64,000 nt of DNA. It comes from Stenotrophomonas sp. VV52. GTDB lineage: Bacteria > Pseudomonadota > Gammaproteobacteria > Xanthomonadales > Xanthomonadaceae. Positions 9,188-17,740 of the stretch are shown here, in pieces (the stretch's first letter is position 1; every line of letters starts with the position of its first letter). The stretch covers positions 186,001-250,000 of the forward strand of contig NZ_PKQQ01000001.1 in the NCBI RefSeq assembly GCF_002893095.1. Direction: 5' to 3'. The notes beneath the pieces are model-generated. The model was not told the origin of the DNA and did not search any database. It worked only from the letters and a program-made list of their open reading frames with translations. The translations under genes were made by a program, and so were the position numbers.

Positions 9188-12100
9188 ATGTCTGTCAGCG
9201 AAGAAGCCCCGAACGAACAACCGGATTCCAATCCGGAGGTGCCCCGCGAGACCGGGTCGCCAAACTACTCCAACGCGCAGAATTTCCTCAGCCACCTGCA
9301 GACCGGGGTGGACGTACGCACCGGCGACTTCACCTGTGCCATGAGCCTGCCCGCGCTGGAGGCCAACAACCTGCAGGGGCCCACGGTGCAGCTCAGCCTG
9401 GCCTTCAGCGCGCAGCTCATCGACGACCTGGGCTACGGGGAAGGGTGGGCGTTGGGAGGGCTCACCACCTACGATCCCACCTCCAGGGTCATCAGTCTCT
9501 CCACCGGTGAGCGATTCGTGGCAGACCAGTCTGTCACCGAGTTCACCTTCAAGGACCGCAAGCTGGTGACCTTCCACATGCGGCGCGATCCTGCAAATGG
9601 GTACGACTTCCTTGTCTTCCACAAGAACGGGGTCATGGAGCGCCTGTCGACCTTCAACGGCGTGGCCGATGTGGCGGTGCCGGTCGAGATCCGCTCGCCG
9701 GACGGGCGGCACGTGTACCTTGACTTCTCGCGTTCGGCATCGCCGCGACTCACTGCCGTGCGTGACGAGACGCAGAAGCTTCTGGCCATCGAGCACACGC
9801 TCGCGTCGGTGGACGTGGTCCTGCATCCCGATCGCGAGACGCCCGTGGTGTTTTCCTTGGTGCAGGCCGGAGGGCGGTTGTCCCGCCTCAAGCTTCCGTC
9901 GGCGCTGGGCGATGTGGGTTGGAGATTCACCTACAAGCAGGTGGGCGGCCTCAGTTACATCACCGAGGTGGAACTTCCGACCGGTGGCGTTGAAACCGTG
10001 GAATACACGGAGGAAGGTCACCAATGCCTGCCTGGCGCACCCACGAAGTACATTCCGTATGCCCGGCTGCATAGGCGGAACCCCGGTCATCCGCAGCCCA
10101 TCATCATCACCAGCTACGAGTACAGCGCCCGGAACTACCTCGGGCACGAATCGGGCCTGCAGTGGCGGGAAAACGAGGACAACCTCTACCGTCTGACGGC
10201 GCTGCAGGGGAAGGACTATCAGTACCGCTGCACCGCTGAAATGGCGATGCGGGTCGGGGATGCCACGGTGACCCGTACAGTTGAATCAACCTTCAATCGC
10301 CTGCACCTTCTGGTGGAGGAGAAGACCATCCAGAACAAGTGCGTGCTACAGAAACTGATGGAGTACCACGACGATCCTGGTATCAGCTTCGAGGCCCAGA
10401 AGCCGTATTTCCAACTCCCGCACACCGTCACCACCTCCTGGTCCCGGCTCGGCGACAACACGCCGCCCCGCGTGGAAGTGGTCACCACCGACTACGACGA
10501 TTACGGCAACCTGGTCTACCAGCTCGATGAAACCGGGCTGACCGAAACGCGCACCTACTACAAGGCCGAGGGCGAAGACGGCTGCCCGCCCGACCCGCTG
10601 GGCATGGTGCGTTCGCTGAAGGAGCTGATCGCCACCCCCATGCCCGGGCGCGCGGTGGGTGCGCTGCCGGTGGTCACCCGGTACCGGTACGACCTGCTGC
10701 CTTCCCGGATGGAGGAGGATCCGGGCTACCTCGTTCTTGTGAACGAGGAGAAGGTGGCGCTGGAGGGCGACAACGAGGTCGATCTGGGCACCAGCAGTAC
10801 CGAGTACATCGATGACGTCGACAGCGACTGGCATGGCAGCGTACTCAGGGAAACGACCACGCTGAACCGCCATTCGTCAAACGTGCTGTACACCTACAGC
10901 CTGGACGAAGCGACGGATACGCTGCGGGTAGACACCGTGTTCACCGGCCACGACGGACTCACCCGCAACGCCACCGAGATCCAGTCGCTCATCAACGGGC
11001 TGACGATCCACGAAGACGAGGCCGGCAGCGCCATCGACTACACCTTCGACGTGCTGGGCCGCGTGGTCGCACAGACGGCAGCACCCGGCACGGAGTTCGA
11101 GGCCACCCGCACCATGAGCTACCAGCTGGCCAGCAAGGCCGGCGATCCCGTCTCGATCACCACCCATGAGGTCACGGGAGGCCGCGCGATCGCGCACCTG
11201 GATGGCCTGGGCCGCGAGGTCAGGGGCGAGGTCGAGGACGTGGACGTCAAGGTCGACACCTTCCGCGAGATATGGACCCGCTCCTACAACGCGTTCGGCG
11301 AACTGGTTGCCCAGACCCATACCGACTGGGTGGACGGGGTGAAGCGCGCCACCCTGACCACGCAGTTCGTGCATGACGACTGGGGCCAGCAGACCCGGAC
11401 GGTGCACCCGGACGGCACCGTGGACGTCATCGGCGCCGACCCGCTGACCCTGGTCGAAACCACCTGGATCGAGGATGCGGAAGGGAAAAAGACCGCGCAG
11501 ACCAGGACCTACGGCACGGTCTTCGGCAAGCCCGACAGGATCGAGTACCTGGATGCCGCCGGCAACGTCAAGGGCACCGAATCGTTCGTCTACGACGGCA
11601 TCGGTCGTTGCGTCGAATCCACCGACCGACGCGGATACAAGACGTACTACACCTTCGATGCGTTTGATCGGGTGGTCAGTACAACGCTCACCGATGGTGC
11701 GGTGGTCGACACGAAGTACGCTGACCACAGCGGCGACGAGCTGCCCGTGGAGATCGGCATCAGCCATGCCAGCGTGGGCGGTCGCCTGCTGCTGGGCGAG
11801 CAGACCTTCGACGGACTCTCGCGCCGACGCACCTACGTGGTCGGCGGGCGCACGGTGACCTTCAATTACGACGACGGCATCCTGCAGCCGGAGTCGATGA
11901 CCACGCCGCTCGATGAGAAGGTGAGCTACACCTACGAGCCCAGGCTGGGCATGCAGCTGACCCTGATGAAGTCGGAGAGCGACTCGATCTTCCAGTACAA
12001 CCCGAAGAATGCGCAACTCACCTATACCGAGCGCGACGGTCTCACCAAGAACCTGGAGTACTACGCTTCCGGCATGCTCAAGGTCGAGCGCTGGAACAAC

Positions 12101-12841
12101 GAGACCGGGGTGGAGCGTTCGGCGACGCACCGACACTCGCTGCTGGGTGCCGCGCAGTCCTACACGAACGTGTTCGGTGTGCAGCAGGTGGTCACCCACG
12201 ATGCCCTGGATCGCCCGAAGAAGCTGACACATGGCGACCTCACCGCCGAGCTCAGCTACGACAGCTTCGGGCGTGTGCACAGGATCGATACGCGCGAAGG
12301 CCTGCAGTCGATGGTGACCGACATCGTGTTCGACGACTTCGGTCGTGAAGTAAGCCGCACTTTCACTGCCGTGGCCGGTGGGGCGGCGGTCATCCAGGTG
12401 CTGAAGATGAAGTACGACCACAGCGGTCGGCTGGACAAACGCACGCTTGAGCAGTCCGGTGAGCTCCTGCGCGAGGAAGCGTTCACCTACGATGAGCGCG
12501 GTCGGCTGGTGAACTACCTGTGCTCGGGCAGCCAGCCCCCGGTCGATCCCTGGGGCAAACCGATCAACCGGCAGCAGTTCCGCTTCGATGCGTTTGACCG
12601 CATCCTCAGCATCACCACGCGCTTCCCCGGCGGCTCGAACGTCACCCGTTACGACTACGAAGAGGCCGATCCCGCGCAGCTCACCCGCATCGTGCACAGC
12701 CACCCGCATTACCCCACCGACCTGCACGATCTGCAATGGGACGGGGCAGGGCGGATGGTGCGCGACGAGCGCGGACGCACCCTGAGCTGGAATCGCCAGA
12801 ACCAGCTGGTTGAAGTGGCCGCACCGGCGGCAGCGAGGTAG
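9188..12841 (+). CDS. RHS/YD-repeat shell protein lacking a core and toxin domain
   Basis: 1217 aa; ATG with GAGGGAG 7 nt upstream. The N-terminus (NAQNFLSHLQTGVDVRTGDFT, then FGxGW-like GYGEGWALGG) resembles the N-terminal domain of large Pseudomonas RHS proteins often labelled sugar-binding. From about residue 430 there are repeated YD units such as YDDYGNLVYQLDETG, FDVLGRVVAQT, YDGIGRCVESTDRRG and FDAFDRVVSTT. The last unit is WDGAGRMVRDERGRTLSWN, and the protein ends 17 residues later at TAG. In intact RHS or TcC proteins the core (GFNGE..DPxG) follows within the same chain; here it is missing and is encoded by separate downstream genes. No PAAR domain, signal peptide or transmembrane segment is visible. 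Product is presumably a hollow RHS shell. Confidence 0.88.
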   Translation: MSVSEEAPNEQPDSNPEVPRETGSPNYSNAQNFLSHLQTGVDVRTGDFTCAMSLPALEANNLQGPTVQLSLAFSAQLIDDLGYGEGWALGGLTTYDPTSRVISLSTGERFVADQSVTEFTFKDRKLVTFHMRRDPANGYDFLVFHKNGVMERLSTFNGVADVAVPVEIRSPDGRHVYLDFSRSASPRLTAVRDETQKLLAIEHTLASVDVVLHPDRETPVVFSLVQAGGRLSRLKLPSALGDVGWRFTYKQVGGLSYITEVELPTGGVETVEYTEEGHQCLPGAPTKYIPYARLHRRNPGHPQPIIITSYEYSARNYLGHESGLQWRENEDNLYRLTALQGKDYQYRCTAEMAMRVGDATVTRTVESTFNRLHLLVEEKTIQNKCVLQKLMEYHDDPGISFEAQKPYFQLPHTVTTSWSRLGDNTPPRVEVVTTDYDDYGNLVYQLDETGLTETRTYYKAEGEDGCPPDPLGMVRSLKELIATPMPGRAVGALPVVTRYRYDLLPSRMEEDPGYLVLVNEEKVALEGDNEVDLGTSSTEYIDDVDSDWHGSVLRETTTLNRHSSNVLYTYSLDEATDTLRVDTVFTGHDGLTRNATEIQSLINGLTIHEDEAGSAIDYTFDVLGRVVAQTAAPGTEFEATRTMSYQLASKAGDPVSITTHEVTGGRAIAHLDGLGREVRGEVEDVDVKVDTFREIWTRSYNAFGELVAQTHTDWVDGVKRATLTTQFVHDDWGQQTRTVHPDGTVDVIGADPLTLVETTWIEDAEGKKTAQTRTYGTVFGKPDRIEYLDAAGNVKGTESFVYDGIGRCVESTDRRGYKTYYTFDAFDRVVSTTLTDGAVVDTKYADHSGDELPVEIGISHASVGGRLLLGEQTFDGLSRRRTYVVGGRTVTFNYDDGILQPESMTTPLDEKVSYTYEPRLGMQLTLMKSESDSIFQYNPKNAQLTYTERDGLTKNLEYYASGMLKVERWNNETGVERSATHRHSLLGAAQSYTNVFGVQQVVTHDALDRPKKLTHGDLTAELSYDSFGRVHRIDTREGLQSMVTDIVFDDFGREVSRTFTAVAGGAAVIQVLKMKYDHSGRLDKRTLEQSGELLREEAFTYDERGRLVNYLCSGSQPPVDPWGKPINRQQFRFDAFDRILSITTRFPGGSNVTRYDYEEADPAQLTRIVHSHPHYPTDLHDLQWDGAGRMVRDERGRTLSWNRQNQLVEVAAPAAAR

Positions 12842-12844
12842 CCC

Positions 12845-12943
12845 GTGGCCGCCGATGAGGATGAAAGTGCGCCCTACGACGCGTCCGGTGCCTCGGTGCG
12901 GCCAGCCGGGCTGCCCTGCAACGCAGACGAGTTTCTCATCTGA
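12845..12943 (+). CDS. Possible 32-aa ORF or read-through extension of the shell
   Basis: After the TAG stop of the shell gene the same frame stays open for 33 more codons. A GTG at 12845 has GAGG 6 nt upstream, so it could be a coupled small ORF; alternatively TAG read-through would add an acidic then neutral tail ending NADEFLI. No similarity recognised and no core sequence is encoded in it. Existence as a protein is uncertain. Confidence 0.2.
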   Translation: MAADEDESAPYDASGASVRPAGLPCNADEFLI

Positions 12944-12960
12944 TCGGTCGGGAGTGGAAA

Positions 12961-14406
12961 ATGCACGGCATGTCGCTCCAGCGGTACTGCTATGACGCGA
13001 CCGGGCTGTGGGTCGGCACCCGCGCGCCGATACACAGGAGCGACCTGTTCTGGCGCGGTGCGTACCCGGTCAACGCGGTGCGCGCAAACGCGGATGGCGA
13101 CGTGCATGTCACCTGGCTGCGCGAAGCCGGGCGGCCGATGGCCGAGGAAGCAGACGGCGACGTTGCGCGGTGCACGCTGTTGGGCACCAACGCCGCAGGC
13201 TCGGTGCTGATCGAGGCGGACGCGCAGGTGCGTATGTCGCGCTATGCGCCGCACGGCCATCGCGAGGGCGGCCTGGCCGCGACCGGGTTCAACGGCGAGC
13301 TGCACGACGCGTTCTCCGGGTGCTACCTGCTGGGCGCGGGACATCATCGTCCCTACAGCCCGGTGCTGGGGCTGTTCCTTGCGCCCGACCGGGCCAGCCC
13401 GTTCGGGAGCGGCGGCATGAACACGCTGGCCTGGTGTGCAGGCGATCCGATCAATCGATCCGACCCCAGTGGCCATTTCTGGAAATGGATCATTGCCGGC
13501 GCCGGGATCGTGCTGGGGGCGGTCGCGGTTGTGGCAAGCTTCGGCGCCGCCAGCGCGGCGGTTGGCGCACTGGCGGCGGGCGGGATCGCGGCGCTGACCA
13601 AATCCGGAGCGGGTGCGGTTGCAGCGCTGACCCTGGGCGTGTCCGCGCTCGGCGCCGAAACCGGCGCGATCATCGCGGGCGTGACCGGGAACCACGAAAC
13701 AGCAGAGGTCCTCGGTTGGGTCGGTCTCGGCCTGGGCCTGGTCGGCGCGGCGCCCGCCATGGCAAAGGGCGCAGGCCGTCTGCTCGCCCGGTTCGGTGGC
13801 TTCACCCGGCGCGTTGATCGCATTCGTCGCGTGGGCCTGTCCGGCGATGGCGCGATAAGCGCAGGGCGGCAGATGGCGCGTCGGCAGAGCATGGCGGCAC
13901 CCGCGCGACGCGCCAGTACGGCCGCACCGGCGCAACGGACGCGTCGGGCCCCGATCCTGCCGGATTCCGGGCCGGCGCGCGGCAGTTCCACCTTCGTCGG
14001 CTACCACGGTACCTCGGGCGCAAATGCCGAAAAGATCCTGCGCGGCGGTGCCGACAGCCTGTACGTGACCGACCGCTACGGATCGGCGGCGCACTACGCC
14101 AGCCGCGGCGAAGACGGTGTGGTACTGGCCATGTATGCCGACGACGTCGACGCCCTGCGCGTGACCCAGCGACCGGCGGTGAACGGCAAGGGCATTGCCG
14201 AAGCGATCACCACCAACGCCCGCCTGCGCGCGGTCAAGGTCACCGACCCCGGCAACGCCCCGCCGATGCACGACTTCATCGACTTCTACATGGGACGCCA
14301 GCTCGGTGGGGACGACATCCTTGCGCGGCTTCGCCAGATGAACGGCGATGCTGAAATGGACCACCTGCTGCGGCGGCACGGCATGCTGCCGCCCGTTCCC
14401 GAATGA
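12961..14406 (+). CDS. Free-standing RHS core module B with ADP-ribosyltransferase-like tail
   Basis: 481 aa; ATG with GGGAG 6 nt upstream. Residues 1-175 are the RHS core: RYCYDATGLWV strand, RYAPHGHR, GFNGELHD, YSPVLGLFLAPD and GDPINRSDPSGHF, with Asp143 and Asp168 of the self-cleavage motif. A hydrophobic Ala/Gly-rich stretch follows (about 176-265), then an Arg-rich linker. The tail from residue 345 has YHGTS (His349), LYVTD (Tyr368) and a later AAHYAS. This pattern resembles the H-Y-(E/Q) class of ADP-ribosyltransferases and PARP-like toxins; Glu in GIAEAI could be the third residue. TcC toxins of Photorhabdus include ADP-ribosyltransferases, which is consistent. Enzyme activity is inferred from motifs only. 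It lies 119 nt after the shell and 18 nt before module C. Confidence 0.75.
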   Translation: MHGMSLQRYCYDATGLWVGTRAPIHRSDLFWRGAYPVNAVRANADGDVHVTWLREAGRPMAEEADGDVARCTLLGTNAAGSVLIEADAQVRMSRYAPHGHREGGLAATGFNGELHDAFSGCYLLGAGHHRPYSPVLGLFLAPDRASPFGSGGMNTLAWCAGDPINRSDPSGHFWKWIIAGAGIVLGAVAVVASFGAASAAVGALAAGGIAALTKSGAGAVAALTLGVSALGAETGAIIAGVTGNHETAEVLGWVGLGLGLVGAAPAMAKGAGRLLARFGGFTRRVDRIRRVGLSGDGAISAGRQMARRQSMAAPARRASTAAPAQRTRRAPILPDSGPARGSSTFVGYHGTSGANAEKILRGGADSLYVTDRYGSAAHYASRGEDGVVLAMYADDVDALRVTQRPAVNGKGIAEAITTNARLRAVKVTDPGNAPPMHDFIDFYMGRQLGGDDILARLRQMNGDAEMDHLLRRHGMLPPVPE

Positions 14407-14424
14407 CACAGACGGAGCTACGAC

Positions 14425-15891
14425 ATGGCAACCCATGACAACGACGATGGCGGCGGTACGGTGGCATTGCCGCAGGCTTACGGCTACGACGCGCTGGGTC
14501 TGTGGGTGCGTTCATCCCGGCCGGACTGCACGCACTGGCGCTACTGGCGGGGCGGGCGGTTGGTGAATGCGCTGCGTGCGGCCAAGGAAGGCGACGATGT
14601 CGAAGTAACCTGGATCACCGATGTGGCCGAGCAGGTGGCCGGGCCGGGTGCCCGCTCCACGCTGCTGGCCAGCGCGCCCGGCGGCACGGTGCTGCTGGAA
14701 GCCGACACCGATGTCCGGTCGCTGGCCTACGCACCGCAGGGCCACCGTGATCCGACGTCGGCGCGCGCCGCGCCAGGCTTCAACGGCGAATGGCTGGATG
14801 CGGCCTCGGGCTGTTACCTGCTGGGCCCCGGCCACCATCGTCCGTACAGCCCGACCCTGGCGCTGTTCCTTGCGCCGGACACAGCCAGCCCGTTCAGCGC
14901 CGGAGGATTGAACACACTCGCGTACTGCGCAGGCGACCCGATCAACTTCGCCGATCCCAGTGGTCATTTCCTGAAGTGGATCCTGGCCGGTGTCGGCATC
15001 GCGCTTGGTGTGGTCGCCGTCGTGGCCAGCTTCGGTGCGGCCAGCGCAGCGGTAGGGGCCATCGCGGCAGGCGGGATCGCGGCGCTGACCAAGTCCGGGG
15101 CGGCCGCCATTGCTGCGACGACACTCGGGGTGTTGTCGGTAGGTGCGGAGGTGGGCGCAATTGCGGCCAGCGAAGCCGGCGATGAAAAAACCGCAGGGGT
15201 GCTGGGATGGGTAGGGGTGGGATTGGGCATCGTCGGTGCCGCGCCCGCCATTGCCAAGACAGCGATGAGGGGCGCCACACGCTTTGCACGGTTCGCACAG
15301 CGTGCCACTGGCAGCCGTTCCAGCGCCACTGCCATGCGTGGCGCTGCCGGTAGCGGGCGTGCCTCCCGCACGGCAATCATGCCGGCGGCGCGTTCGGCTG
15401 CGTCGTCGTCGCCTCCGCCATCGGCCTCGTCCTGGTATGCGGCCAAGGCGCCGCATCTGGGCAAGTCGTCGCGCACGTTCGCGACGTACCCCGTTTCAAA
15501 TCCGGCTCCGCGAGGGGGCGGGCGCCCTGCATTCCGCAGGCAGTTGGCCGTGGATCCTGATGGCAGCAATGCGGCCGGGAACAACGCCATCCTCGACGGT
15601 CTGGTGAACGCGAATTATCAACCCGCGGTGGAGTGGACGCCCCCACCGCTCAAACAATATCCGTCCCCGGCCTACACGACCGGGCACCTGGCCATCACCG
15701 GCGGGGCCGGCCGGCCGGTCGACGTGGCCGGGCATGTCTCCGCCATTGAAGCCATAGCCGCCTACGAGCAGGCTGCCAGGCGGCAGGACCTGGTGCGCAG
15801 GATCGGCGTGCACTGGAAGTCACTGCTCGACCGGCCACCAGGTTATGACCAGGCCACCTTGCCCAGTTACGCGTCCCTTGGTTTCCATTGA
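14425..15891 (+). CDS. Free-standing RHS core module C with PPxY/LPxY tail
   Basis: 488 aa; ATG with GGAG 7 nt upstream. The core runs to residue 180 (YGYDALGLWV, AYAPQGHR, GFNGEWLD, YSPTLALFLAPD, GDPINFADPSGH; Asp152 and Asp177). It is followed by the same Ala/Gly-rich hydrophobic segment as its neighbours and a Ser/Ala/Arg-rich linker. The C-terminal about 75 residues (from PSPAYTTGHL) are shared with module D but with nothing I can name. They end in PPGY (471-474) and LPSY (479-482), then SLGF. PPxY and LPxY are classic ligands of WW domains in eukaryotic NEDD4-family ubiquitin ligases. Modules C and D look like an old tandem duplication: protein similarity is high, synonymous sites are diverged. 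Confidence 0.75.
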   Translation: MATHDNDDGGGTVALPQAYGYDALGLWVRSSRPDCTHWRYWRGGRLVNALRAAKEGDDVEVTWITDVAEQVAGPGARSTLLASAPGGTVLLEADTDVRSLAYAPQGHRDPTSARAAPGFNGEWLDAASGCYLLGPGHHRPYSPTLALFLAPDTASPFSAGGLNTLAYCAGDPINFADPSGHFLKWILAGVGIALGVVAVVASFGAASAAVGAIAAGGIAALTKSGAAAIAATTLGVLSVGAEVGAIAASEAGDEKTAGVLGWVGVGLGIVGAAPAIAKTAMRGATRFARFAQRATGSRSSATAMRGAAGSGRASRTAIMPAARSAASSSPPPSASSWYAAKAPHLGKSSRTFATYPVSNPAPRGGGRPAFRRQLAVDPDGSNAAGNNAILDGLVNANYQPAVEWTPPPLKQYPSPAYTTGHLAITGGAGRPVDVAGHVSAIEAIAAYEQAARRQDLVRRIGVHWKSLLDRPPGYDQATLPSYASLGFH

Positions 15892-15918
15892 TTCGATTTC
15901 ATCTTGACGGAGCACGAC

Positions 15919-17499
15919 ATGGCAACGCATGACAGCGATGGTGTAATCGGTCCTTCTGCGCTGCCACAGGGCTACGGCTACGACGCGCACGGTCTGTGGG
16001 TGTGGCTCTCCAGCGCGGACCGTACCCACTGGCGCTACTGGCGCGGCAGCCGGGTGGTCAATGAAGTGCGGGTGGCCAGCGACGGCGGCGACGATGTCGA
16101 GGTGACCTGGGTGGCGGCCGCAGCCACCACCGTGGCCGAGCAGGTGCAGGGGCCGGGCGCGCGCTCTGCGCTGATCGCCAGCGTGGGCGGAGGCTCGGTG
16201 CTGCTGGAAGCCGACAGTGAGGTCCGGTCGCTGGCGTACGCACCGCATGGCCATCGCGACGAATCGACCGCCCGCACCACGCCCGGGTTCAACGGCGAAT
16301 GGCTCGATGTCGCGTCAGGCTTCTACCTCCTTGGATCCGGTCACCATCGCCCGTACAGTCCGAGGCTGGGCCTTTTCCTGGCGCCGGACGCGGCCAGCCC
16401 GTTTGGTGCAGGTGGGCTGAATACACTGGCCTACTGCGCGGGCGACCCGGTCAACCGGGCAGATCCCAGTGGCCACTTCTGGAAGTGGATCGTCGCCGGC
16501 GTAGGACTTGCACTGGGCGTAGCAGCTACGGTGGCCACCTTCGGCGCAGCCAGCGCGGCAGTGGGGGCGATGGCCGCTGGCGGTTTGGCGGCACTGACCA
16601 AGTCCGGTGCCGCAGCGCTTGCTGCGACGACGCTGGGCATGCTGTCCGTCGGCGTGGAGGTGGGCGCCATGGCTGCGGGCGCGTCGGGCGACCAGAAGTC
16701 CGCGGGAGTGCTGGGATGGATTGGCCTGGGGCTGGGCATTGCCGGTGCGGTGCCGGCCATTGCCAAGACGGCGATGAAGGGAGCCACGCGCTTTGCGCGG
16801 TTCGCCCAGCGCGTTGGCGGCCGGCGATCCAGCGCGATCCCGATGGGAGGCGCCGCCGGGCGCGGCCGTGCCACGCAGGCGGCCTTGCCTTCCGGCGCGG
16901 GCAGCCCAGCGTTGTCGCGATCTTCATCTGTGTCCTCTTCCGAGGGCTCCTGGGCCAGCTCCATGTTCACTCTCGACAGCGAATTCAATACGGTGTGGTC
17001 GCGACGCGGGGAGCGACGACTACGGGGGCTTCTGCAGAACCGCACGCCCAGCGTGTCGAGCCGTGCGTCCAGCGCGTCGAACGCTTCGTTCAGCTCGTGG
17101 AGTCGAGCGACCAGTTCATCCAGTTCGAGTTCCAGTTCCGGTTCATGGGTCGCGCCTTCCTCATGGGCCGCCCATTTCAGCGGCGCTTCCGACGATCTGG
17201 CCGGGGCGGCACCCGGAAGCATGTGGCACTACACGCCGACGCTGAAAGCGCATCCGTCCCCGGCCTACACGACCGGTCATCTTCAGACAGGCGCCTTGAG
17301 CGCGCCCGGGCGGATCGATGCCGATGCGCATCTAGCCGTCATGGAGATGATGGGAACCATGGTTCCGGACGCCCGCCTTGCCCGGATGATACGAAGCATG
17401 CGCAGGCTCGAAGCGCGCTTGGCCGCTTGGCGCGACCCCCCGCCGGTTTACGACCGCGCCACACTCCCCGGCTACGATTCCCTGGGCTTCGGCGGCTGA
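15919..17499 (+). CDS. Free-standing RHS core module D with Ser-rich linker and PPxY/LPxY tail
   Basis: 526 aa from ATG 15919; a TTG 15 nt earlier is in frame but GGAG at 15909-15912 fits the ATG, whose product begins MATHD exactly like module C. The core spans residues 1-185 (YGYDAHGLWV, YAPHGHR, GFNGEWLD, YSPRLGLFLAPD, GDPVNRADPSGHF; Asp157 and Asp182). Then come the hydrophobic segment, a long Ser-rich low-complexity linker (about 330-425) and a tail related to module C that starts HPSPAYTTGHL and ends with PPVY (508-511), LPGY (516-519) and SLGF. The linker differs strongly from module C while both ends are kept, which suggests selection on the core and the tail. It is the last gene of the island. 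Confidence 0.75.
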   Translation: MATHDSDGVIGPSALPQGYGYDAHGLWVWLSSADRTHWRYWRGSRVVNEVRVASDGGDDVEVTWVAAAATTVAEQVQGPGARSALIASVGGGSVLLEADSEVRSLAYAPHGHRDESTARTTPGFNGEWLDVASGFYLLGSGHHRPYSPRLGLFLAPDAASPFGAGGLNTLAYCAGDPVNRADPSGHFWKWIVAGVGLALGVAATVATFGAASAAVGAMAAGGLAALTKSGAAALAATTLGMLSVGVEVGAMAAGASGDQKSAGVLGWIGLGLGIAGAVPAIAKTAMKGATRFARFAQRVGGRRSSAIPMGGAAGRGRATQAALPSGAGSPALSRSSSVSSSEGSWASSMFTLDSEFNTVWSRRGERRLRGLLQNRTPSVSSRASSASNASFSSWSRATSSSSSSSSSGSWVAPSSWAAHFSGASDDLAGAAPGSMWHYTPTLKAHPSPAYTTGHLQTGALSAPGRIDADAHLAVMEMMGTMVPDARLARMIRSMRRLEARLAAWRDPPPVYDRATLPGYDSLGFGG

Positions 17500-17533
17500 A
17501 TCTGAACGGGTTGCCGTGGTCCGGGCACCGCCC

Positions 17534-17567
17534 AGCCGTTGCACCAGCGCGGTGCAACGGCTATCAT
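17534..17567 (+). promoter_or_regulatory. Promoter of the rimP-nusA-infB operon inside a perfect palindrome
   Basis: TTGCAC (17539-17544) and TATCAT (17562-17567) are 17 nt apart, a good sigma-70 promoter. The -35 box and spacer lie inside a perfect 12-bp inverted repeat, AGCCGTTGCACC / GGTGCAACGGCT, with a 5-nt centre (17534-17562). The palindrome may be an operator or simply the right border hairpin of the RHS island. The predicted transcript has a leader of roughly 225 nt before rimP. Confidence 0.65.
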
Positions 17568-17713
17568 CCACGGCTTAGCGGACTACCTGACAGGACCCAT
17601 TCTCCGGAATGCGGACCGTCCCGCGACCGGCTTCCGGGCCGTGCGACTTCCCACCAGGTAGTCGTGACCCCCCGGAAGGCTGGCCATCCAGCATGACCGG
17701 AGTCGTTCCGGAC

Positions 17714-17740
17714 AAGGGGCCCAGCGGGCCCTTTGTTGTT
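17714..17740 (+). terminator. Terminator-like hairpin in the rimP leader
   Basis: GGGCCC AGC GGGCCC stem extended by AAG/TTT pairs and followed by a T-rich tract (TTTGTTGTTT). It sits in the transcribed leader, about 60 nt before the rimP start, so it is either an attenuator of the operon (NusA is encoded here and acts on such hairpins) or a partial terminator. The regulatory role is inferred. Confidence 0.5.

Noticed and set aside
6419-17499. Classical T6SS Rhs or complete Tc toxin locus
   Set aside because: No PAAR, VgrG, EagR, TcA or TcB gene is seen in the window; only an RHS shell and cores are present.
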